Positions 9,514 through 18,775 of a stretch of DNA of 64,000 nucleotides are shown here, in pieces. The notes beneath the pieces were generated by a model. It saw only the letters and a list, made by a program, of their open reading frames with translations. It was not told the origin of the DNA and ran no database searches. Both the position numbers and the translations under genes were made by a program. Position 1 is the first letter of the stretch, and every line of letters starts with the position of its first letter. The stretch lies in contig NZ_PPXG01000002.1 of NCBI RefSeq assembly GCF_002909485.1, positions 434,001-498,000 of the forward strand. Reading direction: 5' to 3'. This stretch comes from Stutzerimonas stutzeri (GTDB lineage Bacteria; Pseudomonadota; Gammaproteobacteria; Pseudomonadales; Pseudomonadaceae).

Positions 9514-10239
9514 ATGGGCGTGATTCGTTTGTTCGCTGCCGCCGCTTTCGGTCTGGCCTGCACCTTTGTAATGGCCGCCGATCCGGATCAGGCGATCCGT
9601 CAGTCGCTGCAAAAAATTCAGCCGGACATGCCTATCGAGGCCATTGCCGAGAGCCCGATGCCGGGCGTCTATCAGGTCCAGTTGGAAGGCGGCCGGCAGC
9701 TGTATGCCAGTGCCGATGGCCAGTTCGTGATCCAAGGCTATCTCTATCAGTTCAAGGGCGGTCAGGCCGTCAATCTGACCGAACAGGCGCAGAGCAAGTC
9801 GGTCGCAAAACAGATCAATGCGATCCCTGCGAACGAAATGGTGGTGTTTGCACCCAAGGCTCCCAAGACGCATATCACGGTATTTACCGATACCGACTGT
9901 GGCTATTGCCAGAAATTGCATAGCGAAGTGGCGCAGCTGAACAATCTTGGTGTGGAAGTTCGTTATGTTGCCTTTCCACGGCAGGGAATGGGTAGTCGAG
10001 GGGCAAATACTCTGACCAGCGTGTGGTGTGCCAAGGATCGTCAGGATGCCATGAATAAGGCTAAGGCCCGTGAGGACCTGCCTGCGGCCAGCTGTGAGAC
10101 TCCCATCGCCAAGCAGTACCAGCTAGGCCAGATGATTGGTGTGCAAGGCACGCCGGCCATCGTCCTTGCCAACGGTCAGATGATTCCAGGTTATCAGCCG
10201 GCGGCACAGCTGGCCGAGGTCGCGCTCGCGGCCGAGTGA
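9514..10239 (+). CDS. dsbC: periplasmic thiol:disulfide interchange protein DsbC
   Basis: A 241-residue disulfide isomerase of the periplasm. The first 21 residues form a cleavable signal peptide ending VMAA-DPDQ. The N-terminal dimerisation domain covers about residues 22-90. The thioredoxin-like domain carries the active CGYC at residues 129-132, and a cis-Pro loop is visible in GVQGTPAIVLANG. Two further cysteines (in VWCAKD and ASCETP) match the structural disulfide of DsbC. It works with DsbD and sits next to xerD and hom as in P. aeruginosa. Confidence 0.96.
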   Translation: MGVIRLFAAAAFGLACTFVMAADPDQAIRQSLQKIQPDMPIEAIAESPMPGVYQVQLEGGRQLYASADGQFVIQGYLYQFKGGQAVNLTEQAQSKSVAKQINAIPANEMVVFAPKAPKTHITVFTDTDCGYCQKLHSEVAQLNNLGVEVRYVAFPRQGMGSRGANTLTSVWCAKDRQDAMNKAKAREDLPAASCETPIAKQYQLGQMIGVQGTPAIVLANGQMIPGYQPAAQLAEVALAAE

Positions 10240-10340
10240 GGGGCTGGCCATTGGTCCGATTACCCCGGGCCGAAGGGTGGCCTTGGAACTGCGTGGCCTG
10301 TCGCGTTCAAACCCTTTAGGTCTGAACGAGGTAGGTCGCG

Positions 10341-10838
10341 ATGAAGCTCGAAGGTTCCTGTCACTGTCAGGCGGTGCGATTCAGTCTTGAGTCTGCACAG
10401 CCCTATCCTTTTATGCGCTGTTACTGCTCGATTTGTCGCAAGACGGCGGGCGGTGGTGGCTACGCCATCAATCTAGGCGGCGACTATAGAACCCTGCAGG
10501 TTGAAGGTCGTGAGCATCTCGGTGTCTATCAGGCGCGGCTGGCCGATCCGCAAACGGGTGAGGTGAGCGTCAGCGAGGGGCGCCGTAATTTCTGCAGGCT
10601 TTGCGCCAGTGCACTGTGGTTGTGGGATCCGACCTGGCCCGATTTGATGCACCCGTTTGCTAGCGCAATCGACACCGAGCTGCCCGTACCGCCGGAGCAT
10701 ACGCATCTGATGCTCGACTCCAAGGCAAGCTGGGTCGAGCCGCACGTGCAGGCGGATGATCGCTGCTTTGCCGAGTATCCTGATGAGTCGCTCGCGCAAT
10801 GGCATCAGCGCTTGGGTCTTGGCGGCTCATCTCGCTAG
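10341..10838 (+). CDS. GFA family (glutathione-dependent formaldehyde-activating-like) zinc protein
   Basis: A 165-residue protein with the GFA/CENP-V fold pattern: GSCHCQAVRF near residues 5-14, MRCYCSICRK near 29-38 and NFCRLCAS in the middle, all zinc-binding cysteine pairs. The family includes proposed S-hydroxymethylglutathione synthases, but most members, including this type, have no proven reaction. It lies alone between dsbC and hom with gaps of about 100 bases on each side and GAGGTAGGTCGCG before the ATG. Confidence 0.85.
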   Translation: MKLEGSCHCQAVRFSLESAQPYPFMRCYCSICRKTAGGGGYAINLGGDYRTLQVEGREHLGVYQARLADPQTGEVSVSEGRRNFCRLCASALWLWDPTWPDLMHPFASAIDTELPVPPEHTHLMLDSKASWVEPHVQADDRCFAEYPDESLAQWHQRLGLGGSSR

Positions 10839-10942
10839 CCTCGGGGCCGCGGCCGATTGACTAAAAGCTGCTCCCTTCGTAATGTGCGACTCTTTTGTCG
10901 ATCGGCAAGTCCGATCGCTTCGCTGTGAATGGGGAGTTCAGC

Positions 10943-12247
10943 TTGAAACCGGTGAAAGTTGGCATCTGTGGGCTGGGAACCGTCGGTGGCGGTACCTTTA
11001 ATGTGCTCAAACGCAACGCCGAGGAGATTGCCCGCCGTGCCGGGCGCGGAATCGAGGTTGCGCAGATTGCCACTCGGCATCCGAACCCCAAGTGCGATAC
11101 CGGTGCGACGCCCGTTACGGCGAACCTCTTCGATGTGGTGAACAACCCTGAGATCGATATCATCGTCGAGTTGATCGGTGGCTACACCGTGGCCAAGGAG
11201 CTGGTGCTCAAGGCTATCGAGAACGGTAAGCACGTGGTCACTGCCAACAAGGCGCTGATCGCTGTGCACGGTAACGAGATCTTCGCCAAGGCGCGCGAGA
11301 AGGGCGTAATCGTTGCCTTCGAGGCCTCGGTCGCGGGTGGCATCCCTGTTATCAAGGCGATTCGTGAAGGGCTGGCCGGCAACCGCATCAATTGGCTGGC
11401 TGGCATTATCAATGGTACCGGCAACTTCATTCTCACTGAGATGCGCGAGAAAGGGCGTACTTTCGAGGACGTTCTCAAGGAAGCCCAGGAGCTGGGCTAT
11501 GCCGAGGCTGACCCGACGTTCGATGTCGAGGGTATCGACGCTGCGCACAAGTTGACCATCCTGGCCTCGATCGCTTTCGGTATTCCGCTGCAGTTCGACA
11601 AGGCCTACACCGAAGGTATCGCGCGGCTGACCACGGCTGACGTGAACTACGCCGAGGCGCTGGGTTATCGCATCAAGCACCTGGGTGTCGCTCGGCGCAC
11701 CGATGCCGGTATCGAGTTGCGCGTCCATCCCACGTTGATTCCAGCCGACCGCTTGATCGCCAACGTCAATGGCGTGATGAATGCCGTTATGGTCAATGGC
11801 GATGCCGTCGGCAGCACGCTCTACTACGGCGCGGGTGCTGGCATGGATCCGACCGCCTCGGCAGTGGTTGCCGACTTGGTAGATGTCACCCGCGCGTTGA
11901 CCACCGACCCGAATAACCGTGTGCCGCATCTGGCGTTTCAGCCGGACTCGTTGTCCGACCACCCGATTCTGCCTATCAGCGCCTGCGAAAGCGCTTACTA
12001 CCTGCGGATCCAGGCCAAGGATCATCCGGGCGTGCTGGCTCAGGTCGCGAGCATCCTTTCTGAGCGCGGGATCAACATCGAATCGATCATGCAAAAAGAG
12101 GCTGAGGAGCAGGACGGCCTGGTGCCGGTCATTCTGGTTACCCATCGAGTGGTCGAGCAGCGCATCGACGATGCCATCGCTGCGCTGGAAGCGCTCGACG
12201 ATGTAGTGGACAAGGTCGTGCGCATCCGCGTCGAACAGCTCAATTAA
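10943..12247 (+). CDS. hom: homoserine dehydrogenase (TTG start)
   Basis: A 434-residue enzyme that reduces aspartate semialdehyde to homoserine in the threonine and methionine branch. The Rossmann motif GLGTVGGG is at residues about 9-16, the catalytic part has ANKALIAVHG and GIINGTGNFIL, and a C-terminal ACT domain (YYLRIQAKDHPGVLAQVASIL) allows feedback by threonine. I chose TTG at 10943 because GGGGAG lies six bases before it and it gives the family N-terminus (MKPVKVGI); an in-frame TTG at 10895 has no good ribosome site. It is followed by thrC, a probable operon. Confidence 0.95.
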   Translation: MKPVKVGICGLGTVGGGTFNVLKRNAEEIARRAGRGIEVAQIATRHPNPKCDTGATPVTANLFDVVNNPEIDIIVELIGGYTVAKELVLKAIENGKHVVTANKALIAVHGNEIFAKAREKGVIVAFEASVAGGIPVIKAIREGLAGNRINWLAGIINGTGNFILTEMREKGRTFEDVLKEAQELGYAEADPTFDVEGIDAAHKLTILASIAFGIPLQFDKAYTEGIARLTTADVNYAEALGYRIKHLGVARRTDAGIELRVHPTLIPADRLIANVNGVMNAVMVNGDAVGSTLYYGAGAGMDPTASAVVADLVDVTRALTTDPNNRVPHLAFQPDSLSDHPILPISACESAYYLRIQAKDHPGVLAQVASILSERGINIESIMQKEAEEQDGLVPVILVTHRVVEQRIDDAIAALEALDDVVDKVVRIRVEQLN

Positions 12248-12278
12248 CCATGCTGCAGGCCGCAAGCTGCAGGCATGG
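12248..12278. repeat. inverted repeat in the hom-thrC gap
   Basis: CCATGC (12248-12253) and GCATGG (12273-12278) flank a core in which CTGCAG occurs twice around GCCGCAAG. It resembles small Pseudomonas REP-like palindromes. It sits directly after the hom stop, where it could protect or separate the hom and thrC parts of the transcript. Confidence 0.5.
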
Positions 12279-12332
12279 AACAGCCTGACGCCTGCAGTGT
12301 GAGCCTGCCGCGCAAACCGAAGGTTTGATGAA

Positions 12333-13742
12333 ATGCGCTACATCAGCACTCGCGGCCAGGCGCCGGCCCTGAATTTTGAAGACGTCCTGCTGACTGGTCT
12401 GGCCAGCGATGGCGGCCTTTATGTGCCGGAAAACCTGCCCCGTTTTACAGTAGAAGAAATCGCTTCCTGGGCTGGCCTGCCGTATCACGAGCTGGCCTTT
12501 CGGGTTATGCGCCCCTTCGTTGCCGGCAGCATTCCTGATGCCGATTTCAAGCAGATCCTCGAAGAGACCTATGGTGTTTTCGCCCATAGCGCTATTGCTC
12601 CGCTGCGTCAGCTGAATGGCAATGAGTGGGTGCTTGAGTTGTTCCATGGCCCGACCTTGGCGTTCAAGGATTTTGCCCTGCAGCTGCTTGGTCGTCTGCT
12701 CGACTATGTGCTGGCCAAGCGTGGTGAGCGCGTGGTCATCATGGGGGCGACATCCGGGGATACCGGTTCGGCCGCGATCGAGGGCTGCCGTCGTTGCGAG
12801 AATGTCGATATCTTCATCCTGCATCCGCACAAGCGAGTGTCGGAAGTGCAGCGCCGGCAGATGACCACCATTGCCGGCGACAACATCCACAACATCGCCA
12901 TCGAAGGCAATTTCGATGACTGCCAGGAGATGGTAAAGGCCAGCTTTGCCGATCAGGGCTTCCTTAAGAGCACTCGTCTGGTGGCGGTCAATTCGATCAA
13001 TTGGGCGCGGATCATGGCCCAGATCGTTTACTACTTCCACGCTGCGCTGCAACTCGGTGGTCCAGCGCGTTCGGTGGCTTTCTCCGTGCCAACCGGTAAT
13101 TTCGGCGACATTTTCGCCGGCTACCTGGCGCGTAACATGGGCCTGCCGATCAACCAGTTGATCGTTGCCACCAATCGAAACGATATCCTGCATCGCTTCA
13201 TGTCCGGCAATCGCTACGACAAAGATACCCTGCACGCGTCGCTGTCGCCGTCGATGGACATCATGGTGTCGTCGAATTTCGAGCGTCTGCTGTTCGACCT
13301 GCATGGGCGCAATGGCAAGGCCGTGGCGGAGTTGCTGGATGGCTTCCGTGCCAGCGGCAAGCTGTCCGTGGAAGAGGAGCGCTGGACCGAAGCACGCAAG
13401 CTGTTCGATTCGCTGGCCGTGGATGATGAGCAGACCTGCGCCACCATTGCCCAGGTCTTCAAGGAGACCGGCGAGGTGCTCGATCCGCATACCGCGATCG
13501 GTGTGCATGCTGCGCGCGAATGCCGCCGCAGTCTCAGCATCCCGATGGTGACATTGGGGACCGCTCACCCGGTAAAATTCCCGGATGCAGTGGAAAAGGC
13601 AGGAATTGGCCAGGCACTCGCGTTGCCCGCGCATCTGGCTGATCTGTTCGAGCGAGCAGAGCGTTGTACGGTGCTACCGAATGAGTTGAAGGCTATCCAG
13701 GCGTTCGTGGGCCAACACGGCAATCGCGGCAAGCCGCTTTAA
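12333..13742 (+). CDS. thrC: threonine synthase
   Basis: A 469-residue pyridoxal-phosphate enzyme that converts O-phosphohomoserine into threonine. The N-terminal run MRYISTRGQAP is typical. The PLP lysine lies in GPTLAFKDFALQ, and the phosphate-binding loop in GATSGDTGSAAIEG. NFGDIFAGY is a further family motif. Length matches the long (class II-like) form of Pseudomonas. It follows hom after 85 bases and ends at a clear terminator, so hom-thrC is a two-gene threonine unit. Confidence 0.98.
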   Translation: MRYISTRGQAPALNFEDVLLTGLASDGGLYVPENLPRFTVEEIASWAGLPYHELAFRVMRPFVAGSIPDADFKQILEETYGVFAHSAIAPLRQLNGNEWVLELFHGPTLAFKDFALQLLGRLLDYVLAKRGERVVIMGATSGDTGSAAIEGCRRCENVDIFILHPHKRVSEVQRRQMTTIAGDNIHNIAIEGNFDDCQEMVKASFADQGFLKSTRLVAVNSINWARIMAQIVYYFHAALQLGGPARSVAFSVPTGNFGDIFAGYLARNMGLPINQLIVATNRNDILHRFMSGNRYDKDTLHASLSPSMDIMVSSNFERLLFDLHGRNGKAVAELLDGFRASGKLSVEEERWTEARKLFDSLAVDDEQTCATIAQVFKETGEVLDPHTAIGVHAARECRRSLSIPMVTLGTAHPVKFPDAVEKAGIGQALALPAHLADLFERAERCTVLPNELKAIQAFVGQHGNRGKPL

Positions 13743-13754
13743 CGCTGCGGTTGC

Positions 13755-13790
13755 ACAAAAAAGGCCAGTCTGAGGACTGGCCTTTTTCAT
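13755..13790 (+). terminator. intrinsic terminator after thrC
   Basis: AGGCCAGTC (13762-13770) pairs perfectly with GACTGGCCT (13775-13783) around a TGAG loop, with As before and Ts after. As rnt converges from the other strand, it may serve both directions. Confidence 0.92.
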
Positions 13791-13867
13791 TTCTATACGT
13801 CTATTGCGGTATTCGCTGGCCGCAGCGGAGCGCTATCGCTCCGCCGGCTCTACGTCAGAACCGCCCG

Positions 13868-14542
13868 TTACTCGTCGAACTCTTCCCAGCCGCCCATCTC
13901 ACGCCAGCGATTGACGATGCCGCAGAACAGCTCCGCCGTCTTCTCGGTGTCATAACGGGCCGAGTGAGCTTCGCGGCCGTCAAAGTCGATCCCGGCAGTC
14001 TGGCAGGCTTTGGCCAAAACGGTTTGGCCGTAGGCGAGGCCGGCGAGGGTAGCCGTATCGAAACTGGAGAAGGGGTGGAACGGATTACGTTTGATCTCGC
14101 ACCGGGCGATGGCGGCGTTTAGAAAGCCGAGGTCGAAGCTGCTGTTGTGACCTACCAGAATCGCGCGTTTGCAGCCGGCGGATTTCACCGCCTTGCGCAC
14201 GCTGCGGAAGATATCGGTCAGTGCCTGCGACTCGGGGACCGCCATGCGCAGCGGATGATCGAGCTTGATCCCGGTGAACTCCAGCGCAGCGGGCTCGATG
14301 TTTGCGCCAGCAAATGGCTCTACGCGATAGAACAGCGTGTCCTGGGGATATAGCAGGCCTTGTTCGTCCATGCCGATGGTTACGGCGGCGATTTCCAGCA
14401 GGGCGTCCGTCGCGCTGTTGAAGCCACCACATTCCACGTCGATTACGACCGGCAGGAAACCACGGAAACGCCGCGCCATGGGCGATCGGGGTTTGCCGGG
14501 CAGGTGCTCCTCGAGTTCGTCTTCGAATTGTTCTTCACTCAT
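13868..14542 (-). CDS. rnt: ribonuclease T
   Basis: A 224-residue DEDD-type 3'-5' exonuclease that trims tRNA and other stable RNA ends. Motif Exo I is [13 protein letters not shown] (Asp and Glu ligands), Exo II is in [12 protein letters not shown], and Exo III is [15 protein letters not shown] with His and Asp. The ATG at 14542 overlaps the stop of pyrC by four bases (ATGA), so the two genes are co-translated. Codons open upstream of this start lie within pyrC. Confidence 0.97.
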   Translation of the reverse strand: MSEEQFEDELEEHLPGKPRSPMARRFRGFLPVVIDVECGGFNSATDALLEIAAVTIGMDEQGLLYPQDTLFYRVEPFAGANIEPAALEFTGIKLDHPLRMAVPESQALTDIFRSVRKAVKSAGCKRAILVGHNSSFDLGFLNAAIARCEIKRNPFHPFSSFDTATLAGLAYGQTVLAKACQTAGIDFDGREAHSARYDTEKTAELFCGIVNRWREMGGWEEFDE

Positions 14543-15582
14543 GCGCTTGTCTCCAGACGCCAGTGCAGTTGTTCTCCGGCACGCAGCGGCACGACGATCT
14601 GCTCGCCGAGCGGCAGGTTGGCTGGCACATTCCATTCCTCGCGTACCAGAGTGATCTGGGTGGTGTTGCGTGGCAGGCCATAGAAGTCCGGACCGAAGTG
14701 ACTGGCGAAGGGTTCCAGCTTATCCAGTGCCTGGCGCTGCTCGAAAGCTTCAGCGTACAGCTCAATGGCGGCATGGGCGGTGTAGCAGCCGGCACAGCCG
14801 CAGGCGGCTTCCTTCGCGTGCTGGGCATGGGGTGCCGAGTCGGTGCCGAGGAAGAACTTCGGACTGCCGCTGGTGGCGGCATCCAGCAACGCTTCCTGGT
14901 GGACGTTGCGCTTGAGCACTGGCAGGCAGAACAAGTGCGGGCGAATGCCACCCACCAGCATATGGTTGCGGTTGTACAGCAAGTGGTGCGCCGTGATGGT
15001 GGCACCGACATTGGCGCTGGCTGCTTCGACGAACTGCACCGCGTCACGCGTGGTGATGTGTTCGAACACTACTTTCAGCGTTGGGAAACGCGCCGTGACG
15101 CGACTCAACTGCTCGTCGATGAAGTACTTCTCGCGGTCGAATATATCGATCTCGCCTCGGGTGACCTCGCCGTGGACCAGCAGCGGCAGGCCCACTTCAT
15201 CCATGGTTTCCAGCACTGGAAAGATATTGTCGATTGCCGTTACGCCGGAGGCCGAATTCGTAGTGGCGCCGGCCGGATAGAGCTTGGCTGCATGCACGAA
15301 GCCGCTGGCCTTGGCCCGACGGATATCGTCAGGGCTGGTGCTGTCGGTGAGGTACAGCACCATCAGTGGCTCGAAACCGCTGCCGGTAGGCCGGGCCGCC
15401 AGAATGCGCTGGCGATAGGCTTCGGCCTCTTCGGCGTTGCGTACCGGTGGAACCAGGTTCGGCATGATGATGGCGCGGGCGAACTGGCGAGCAGCATCGG
15501 CGACGGTGTGAGGCAGTGCAGCGCCGTCGCGCAGGTGAATGTGCCAGTCGTCGGGGCGCAGCAGTGTGAGTCGGTCGGACAT
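14539..15582 (-). CDS. pyrC: dihydroorotase
   Basis: A 347-residue amidohydrolase that closes carbamoyl-aspartate to dihydroorotate in pyrimidine synthesis. The first zinc motif is [10 protein letters not shown] (HxH) near residue 11-20. The carbamylated lysine is probably in [14 protein letters not shown], and the other ligands in HGEVT and [17 protein letters not shown] gives the catalytic Asp. Length and start agree with the E. coli-type (class II) enzyme. It is the first gene of a pyrC-rnt pair and is divergent from motY. Confidence 0.98.
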   Translation of the reverse strand: MSDRLTLLRPDDWHIHLRDGAALPHTVADAARQFARAIIMPNLVPPVRNAEEAEAYRQRILAARPTGSGFEPLMVLYLTDSTSPDDIRRAKASGFVHAAKLYPAGATTNSASGVTAIDNIFPVLETMDEVGLPLLVHGEVTRGEIDIFDREKYFIDEQLSRVTARFPTLKVVFEHITTRDAVQFVEAASANVGATITAHHLLYNRNHMLVGGIRPHLFCLPVLKRNVHQEALLDAATSGSPKFFLGTDSAPHAQHAKEAACGCAGCYTAHAAIELYAEAFEQRQALDKLEPFASHFGPDFYGLPRNTTQITLVREEWNVPANLPLGEQIVVPLRAGEQLHWRLETSA

Positions 15583-15687
15583 GCAGGGGTTTCCAGGCGG
15601 GTGAAACGTGCGCGAATGCTACCGGAAAAGCCCGAGCGCGGCATCTTGCCTTCGTCTGCTGAAGCAGGATCGCTGGCGTTGCCGCGC

Positions 15688-15714
15688 TCAAGTTTGCGGG
15701 CCGGGCACCGATAC
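15688..15714 (+). promoter_or_regulatory. sigma-28 (FliA) type promoter before motY
   Basis: TCAAGTTT (15688-15695), an 11-base spacer and ACCGATAC (15707-15714) match the flagellar sigma-28 consensus TAAAGTTT-N11-GCCGATAA in 7 of 8 and 6 of 8 bases with exact spacing. It stands 33 bases before the motY start. Confidence 0.75.
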
Positions 15715-15747
15715 CAAGAAGGAATACGCATCCTCTCGGAGTTCATC

Positions 15748-16641
15748 GTGCGCCTGCGCCCCCTCGTACTGTTGTGCCTGCTCGCCTCACCGGCCAGCGC
15801 CCTGACATTCCAGACCCGACTGGAGCGGGTGCAATGGCAGGTTGAAGGCGATCAGTTCGAGTGCCGGCTGACGCAGCCAATCACCGGGTTCGGCAGTGGC
15901 GAGTTCGTGCGTCGCGCCGGTGAGCAGGCGGTGTTCCGCCTGCACTCGCCGGAACGTTGGCTTGGCGCCGGATCGGCCACTCTTCTCGCCGCCGCTGCAC
16001 CTTGGCAGCCCTCACGCAGTGATATCAATCTTGGCGTGGTATCCGTCAATGGTGGCGATATTCCGTTCAACAGCACGCAGCTACAGGCTGGCCGTTTGCT
16101 GACGGGGCTGCTCGAGGGGCGCAGCCCAGTGGTTCGGCACCGCACGTTGCACGGCGGCGATACGCTGGAGATTCGTCTGTTGCCTGCGCGTTTTGCCAAG
16201 GCTTACGAGGACTATCGCGCCTGCGCGGCCAAATTGCTGCCGGTCAACTACGACCAGGTTCGCCAGTCGCAGATCGGCTTTCCGAGCAGTGACGTAGTGC
16301 TGGATGCCCAAGGGCGCGCCAGGCTCGACACCGTCCTTCAGTACATGCGTGCTGATCCCAGCGTGAACCGCATTGAGCTCGATGGCCACTCGGACAATAG
16401 CGGCAACCGCCTGCTCAATCGCGACCTTTCCCGACGTCGTGCATTGGCAGTGCAGGAATACCTAGTCGCCAACGGGGTGCCGGAAGAGCAGATTACGCTG
16501 CGCTTCCATGGCGAGCGCTATCCGGTAGTCGCCAATAGCAGCGAGGCTAATCGCGCCAAGAATCGGCGGGTTACGTTGCGCCTGGAACGGGAGACGGCGC
16601 CGGCGGCCGCGCCCACAGCCGCCGTCGCTCCTTCATCTTGA
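15748..16641 (+). CDS. motY: flagellar motor T-ring protein MotY
   Basis: A 297-residue periplasmic protein with a short signal peptide (about 20 residues, ending SPASA-LTFQ) and a C-terminal OmpA-like peptidoglycan-binding domain showing ELDGHSDNSGN and NRDLSRRRALAV. The N-terminal half (for example FGSGEFVRRAGEQAVF) is specific to MotY, which with MotX-like proteins anchors stators to the basal body. I chose the GTG at 15748 because GGAG lies six bases upstream; the frame is open far upstream, but that part is antisense to pyrC. A sigma-28 type promoter precedes it. Confidence 0.92.
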   Translation: MRLRPLVLLCLLASPASALTFQTRLERVQWQVEGDQFECRLTQPITGFGSGEFVRRAGEQAVFRLHSPERWLGAGSATLLAAAAPWQPSRSDINLGVVSVNGGDIPFNSTQLQAGRLLTGLLEGRSPVVRHRTLHGGDTLEIRLLPARFAKAYEDYRACAAKLLPVNYDQVRQSQIGFPSSDVVLDAQGRARLDTVLQYMRADPSVNRIELDGHSDNSGNRLLNRDLSRRRALAVQEYLVANGVPEEQITLRFHGERYPVVANSSEANRAKNRRVTLRLERETAPAAAPTAAVAPSS

Positions 16642-16728
16642 GTGCAGGCGCAACGGTGCGCCCCTATAAAAGCCGGCCCATGACCGGTAGAATCTCGGGT
16701 TTTCCGTACAACCCGTGGAGCTGATGGC

Positions 16729-17946
16729 ATGGCGGACGTTAAGAAGGTAGTTCTGGCCTATTCCGGTGGCCTGGACACCTCGGTGATTCTCAAGTGGCTG
16801 CAAGACACCTATAACTGTGAAGTGGTGACCTTCACCGCCGACCTCGGCCAGGGCGAAGAAGTCGAGCCAGCGCGTACCAAGGCGCAGGCTCTGGGCGTCA
16901 AGGAAATCTACATCGATGACCTGCGCGAAGAATTCGTCCGCGACTTCGTCTTCCCAATGTTCCGCGCCAACACCGTTTATGAAGGCGAGTACCTGCTGGG
17001 CACCTCCATCGCCCGTCCGCTGATCGCCAAGCGTCTGATCGAGATCGCCAACGAAACCGGTGCCGATGCCATCTCCCACGGTGCCACCGGCAAGGGCAAC
17101 GACCAGGTTCGTTTCGAGCTGGGCGCCTATGCGCTCAAACCCGGCGTCAAAGTGATCGCTCCCTGGCGCGAATGGGATCTGCTGTCGCGCGAGAAGCTGA
17201 TGGATTACGCCGAGAAGCACGCCATCCCGATCGAGCGTCACGGCAAGAAGAAATCGCCGTACTCCATGGATGCCAACCTGCTGCACATCTCCTATGAGGG
17301 CGGTGTGCTGGAAGACACCTGGACCGAGCACGAGGAAGACATGTGGAAGTGGACTGTCTCTCCCGAGGCAGCTCCAGATGCGCCGACCTATATCGAGCTG
17401 ACCTACCGCAAGGGCGATATCGTCGCCATTGACGGCAAGGACATGTCCCCGGCTCAGGTATTGGCCGAGTTGAATCGCATCGGCGGCCAGAACGGCATCG
17501 GTCGCCTGGACATCGTCGAGAACCGCTATGTGGGAATGAAGTCCCGCGGCTGTTACGAGACACCCGGCGGCACCATCATGCTCAAGGCCCACCGCGCTAT
17601 CGAGTCGATCACCCTCGACCGCGAAGTCGCGCATCTGAAAGACGAGCTGATGCCCAAGTACGCCAGCCTGATCTACAACGGCTACTGGTGGAGCCCGGAG
17701 CGCAGCATGCTGCAGCAAATGATCGACGCCTCCCAGGTAAACGTGAACGGTGTAGTGCGCCTGAAGCTGTACAAGGGCAACGTCATCGTCGTCGGTCGCA
17801 AGTCTGACGATTCGCTGTTCGACGCTAATATCGCGACCTTCGAAGAGGATGGCGGCGCCTACAACCAGGCGGACGCTGGCGGCTTCATCAAGCTTAACGC
17901 GCTGCGCATGCGCATCGCTGCTGGAAAGGGCCGCACCCAGTTCTGA
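16729..17946 (+). CDS. argG: argininosuccinate synthase
   Basis: A 405-residue enzyme that joins citrulline and aspartate using ATP in arginine synthesis. The N-terminal PP-loop is [15 protein letters not shown], and the middle has [15 protein letters not shown] and [15 protein letters not shown], both family signatures. Length and start are typical. It follows motY by 87 bases; GTGGAGCTG precedes the ATG. Confidence 0.98.
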   Translation: MADVKKVVLAYSGGLDTSVILKWLQDTYNCEVVTFTADLGQGEEVEPARTKAQALGVKEIYIDDLREEFVRDFVFPMFRANTVYEGEYLLGTSIARPLIAKRLIEIANETGADAISHGATGKGNDQVRFELGAYALKPGVKVIAPWREWDLLSREKLMDYAEKHAIPIERHGKKKSPYSMDANLLHISYEGGVLEDTWTEHEEDMWKWTVSPEAAPDAPTYIELTYRKGDIVAIDGKDMSPAQVLAELNRIGGQNGIGRLDIVENRYVGMKSRGCYETPGGTIMLKAHRAIESITLDREVAHLKDELMPKYASLIYNGYWWSPERSMLQQMIDASQVNVNGVVRLKLYKGNVIVVGRKSDDSLFDANIATFEEDGGAYNQADAGGFIKLNALRMRIAAGKGRTQF

Positions 17947-18041
17947 TAAGCTGGCGCGCCTGAGCCAACCGACCCCGGCCACGTGCCGGGGTTGTACTTT
18001 CTGCAATGCCACAAGCGCTGCCGAACGAGGAGACCTGAATC

Positions 18042-18434
18042 ATGAGACTGCTGCATACCATGCTGCGTGTCGGCGATATGGAAAAATCCATCGCCTTCTA
18101 CACCGAAGTGCTGGGCATGACCCTGCTGCGCCGCAAAGATTATCCGGACGGCAAGTTCACCCTGGCTTTCGTCGGCTACGGCGACGAGGCGCATAACAGC
18201 GTGATCGAGCTGACCCATAATTGGGGTGTCGAGACGTACGAACTGGGCAACGGCTACGGCCATATCGCCCTGGAAGTGGAAGACGTCTACAAAGCTTGCG
18301 AAGACATCCGCGCCCGTGGCGGCAAGATTACCCGCGAGCCAGGGCCAATGATGCACGGCTCCAGCATTCTGGCGTTCGTAGAGGACCCGGACGGTTACAA
18401 GATTGAACTGCTTTCGCCCAAGCGCGCCGACTGA
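18042..18434 (+). CDS. gloA: lactoylglutathione lyase (glyoxalase I)
   Basis: A 130-residue vicinal-oxygen-chelate enzyme that isomerises the methylglyoxal-glutathione adduct to S-lactoylglutathione. Metal ligands are visible as H5 (LLHTMLRV), Glu in VIELTHNWG, His in YGHIALEV and Glu in YKIELL. It is the short, Ni-type form. AACGAGGAGACC precedes the ATG, and a strong terminator follows. Confidence 0.97.
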   Translation: MRLLHTMLRVGDMEKSIAFYTEVLGMTLLRRKDYPDGKFTLAFVGYGDEAHNSVIELTHNWGVETYELGNGYGHIALEVEDVYKACEDIRARGGKITREPGPMMHGSSILAFVEDPDGYKIELLSPKRAD

Positions 18435-18459
18435 TCGGCGGCATGGAATAAGCGGATAT

Positions 18460-18487
18460 GAAAAAGCCCCTTTCGGGGCTTTTTTCT
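18460..18487. terminator. bidirectional terminator between gloA and the PA3496-family gene
   Basis: AAGCCCC (18464-18470) pairs with GGGGCTT (18475-18481) around TTTC, flanked by As on the left and Ts on the right. Both convergent genes end within 30 bases of it. Confidence 0.92.
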
Positions 18488-18667
18488 TTATAGATCGAAG
18501 TCGAAGTCGTTCAACTGTTTCTGCAGGCGGCGTTCCTCCAGAAGGTTGTCGATGATTCGACGCTTAGTCAGATTGGTCTTCGCGACCTCGACAGGAGCTT
18601 CACTGCTCTCATCGTCATCTTCGGCGATGAAATCGTCTTCGATTTGAATGTCTTCTTTCTCGGCCAC
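18488..18667 (-). CDS. PA3496-family small acidic protein
   Basis: A 59-residue reading frame on the minus strand. It starts with GTG at 18667, preceded by GGAGTGAACAA, and reads MAEKEDIQIEDDF at first. The first half is very acidic (IEDDF, AEDDDESSE) and the second half is a basic, probably helical part (TNLTKRRIIDNLLEERRLQKQ) ending in DFDFDL. This is the pattern and location (next to nth and rnf) of the Pseudomonas PA3496 family, named as putative envelope integrity proteins without a proven role. It has no signal peptide or membrane segment. Confidence 0.8.
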   Translation of the reverse strand: MAEKEDIQIEDDFIAEDDDESSEAPVEVAKTNLTKRRIIDNLLEERRLQKQLNDFDFDL

Positions 18668-18775
18668 TTGTTCACTCCAAGGCTACGGGGCGCTCTTGGC
18701 GCACCTTATAGCCGCAAATTGGAGGCCGGTAAAAAAGTTTTTTTCAATCGTGCTGCAAGCTTTTCACTAGCGCGC

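Noticed and set aside
10835-12265. 476-codon frame opposite hom
   Set aside because: Antisense of a conserved enzyme, no start signal, composition of a shadow frame. The same applies to long frames opposite thrC, argG, ffh and putA.
14563-15747. Long N-terminal extension of motY
   Set aside because: The frame is open for about 395 codons upstream but lies antisense to pyrC; the signal peptide and ribosome site at 15748 define the start.
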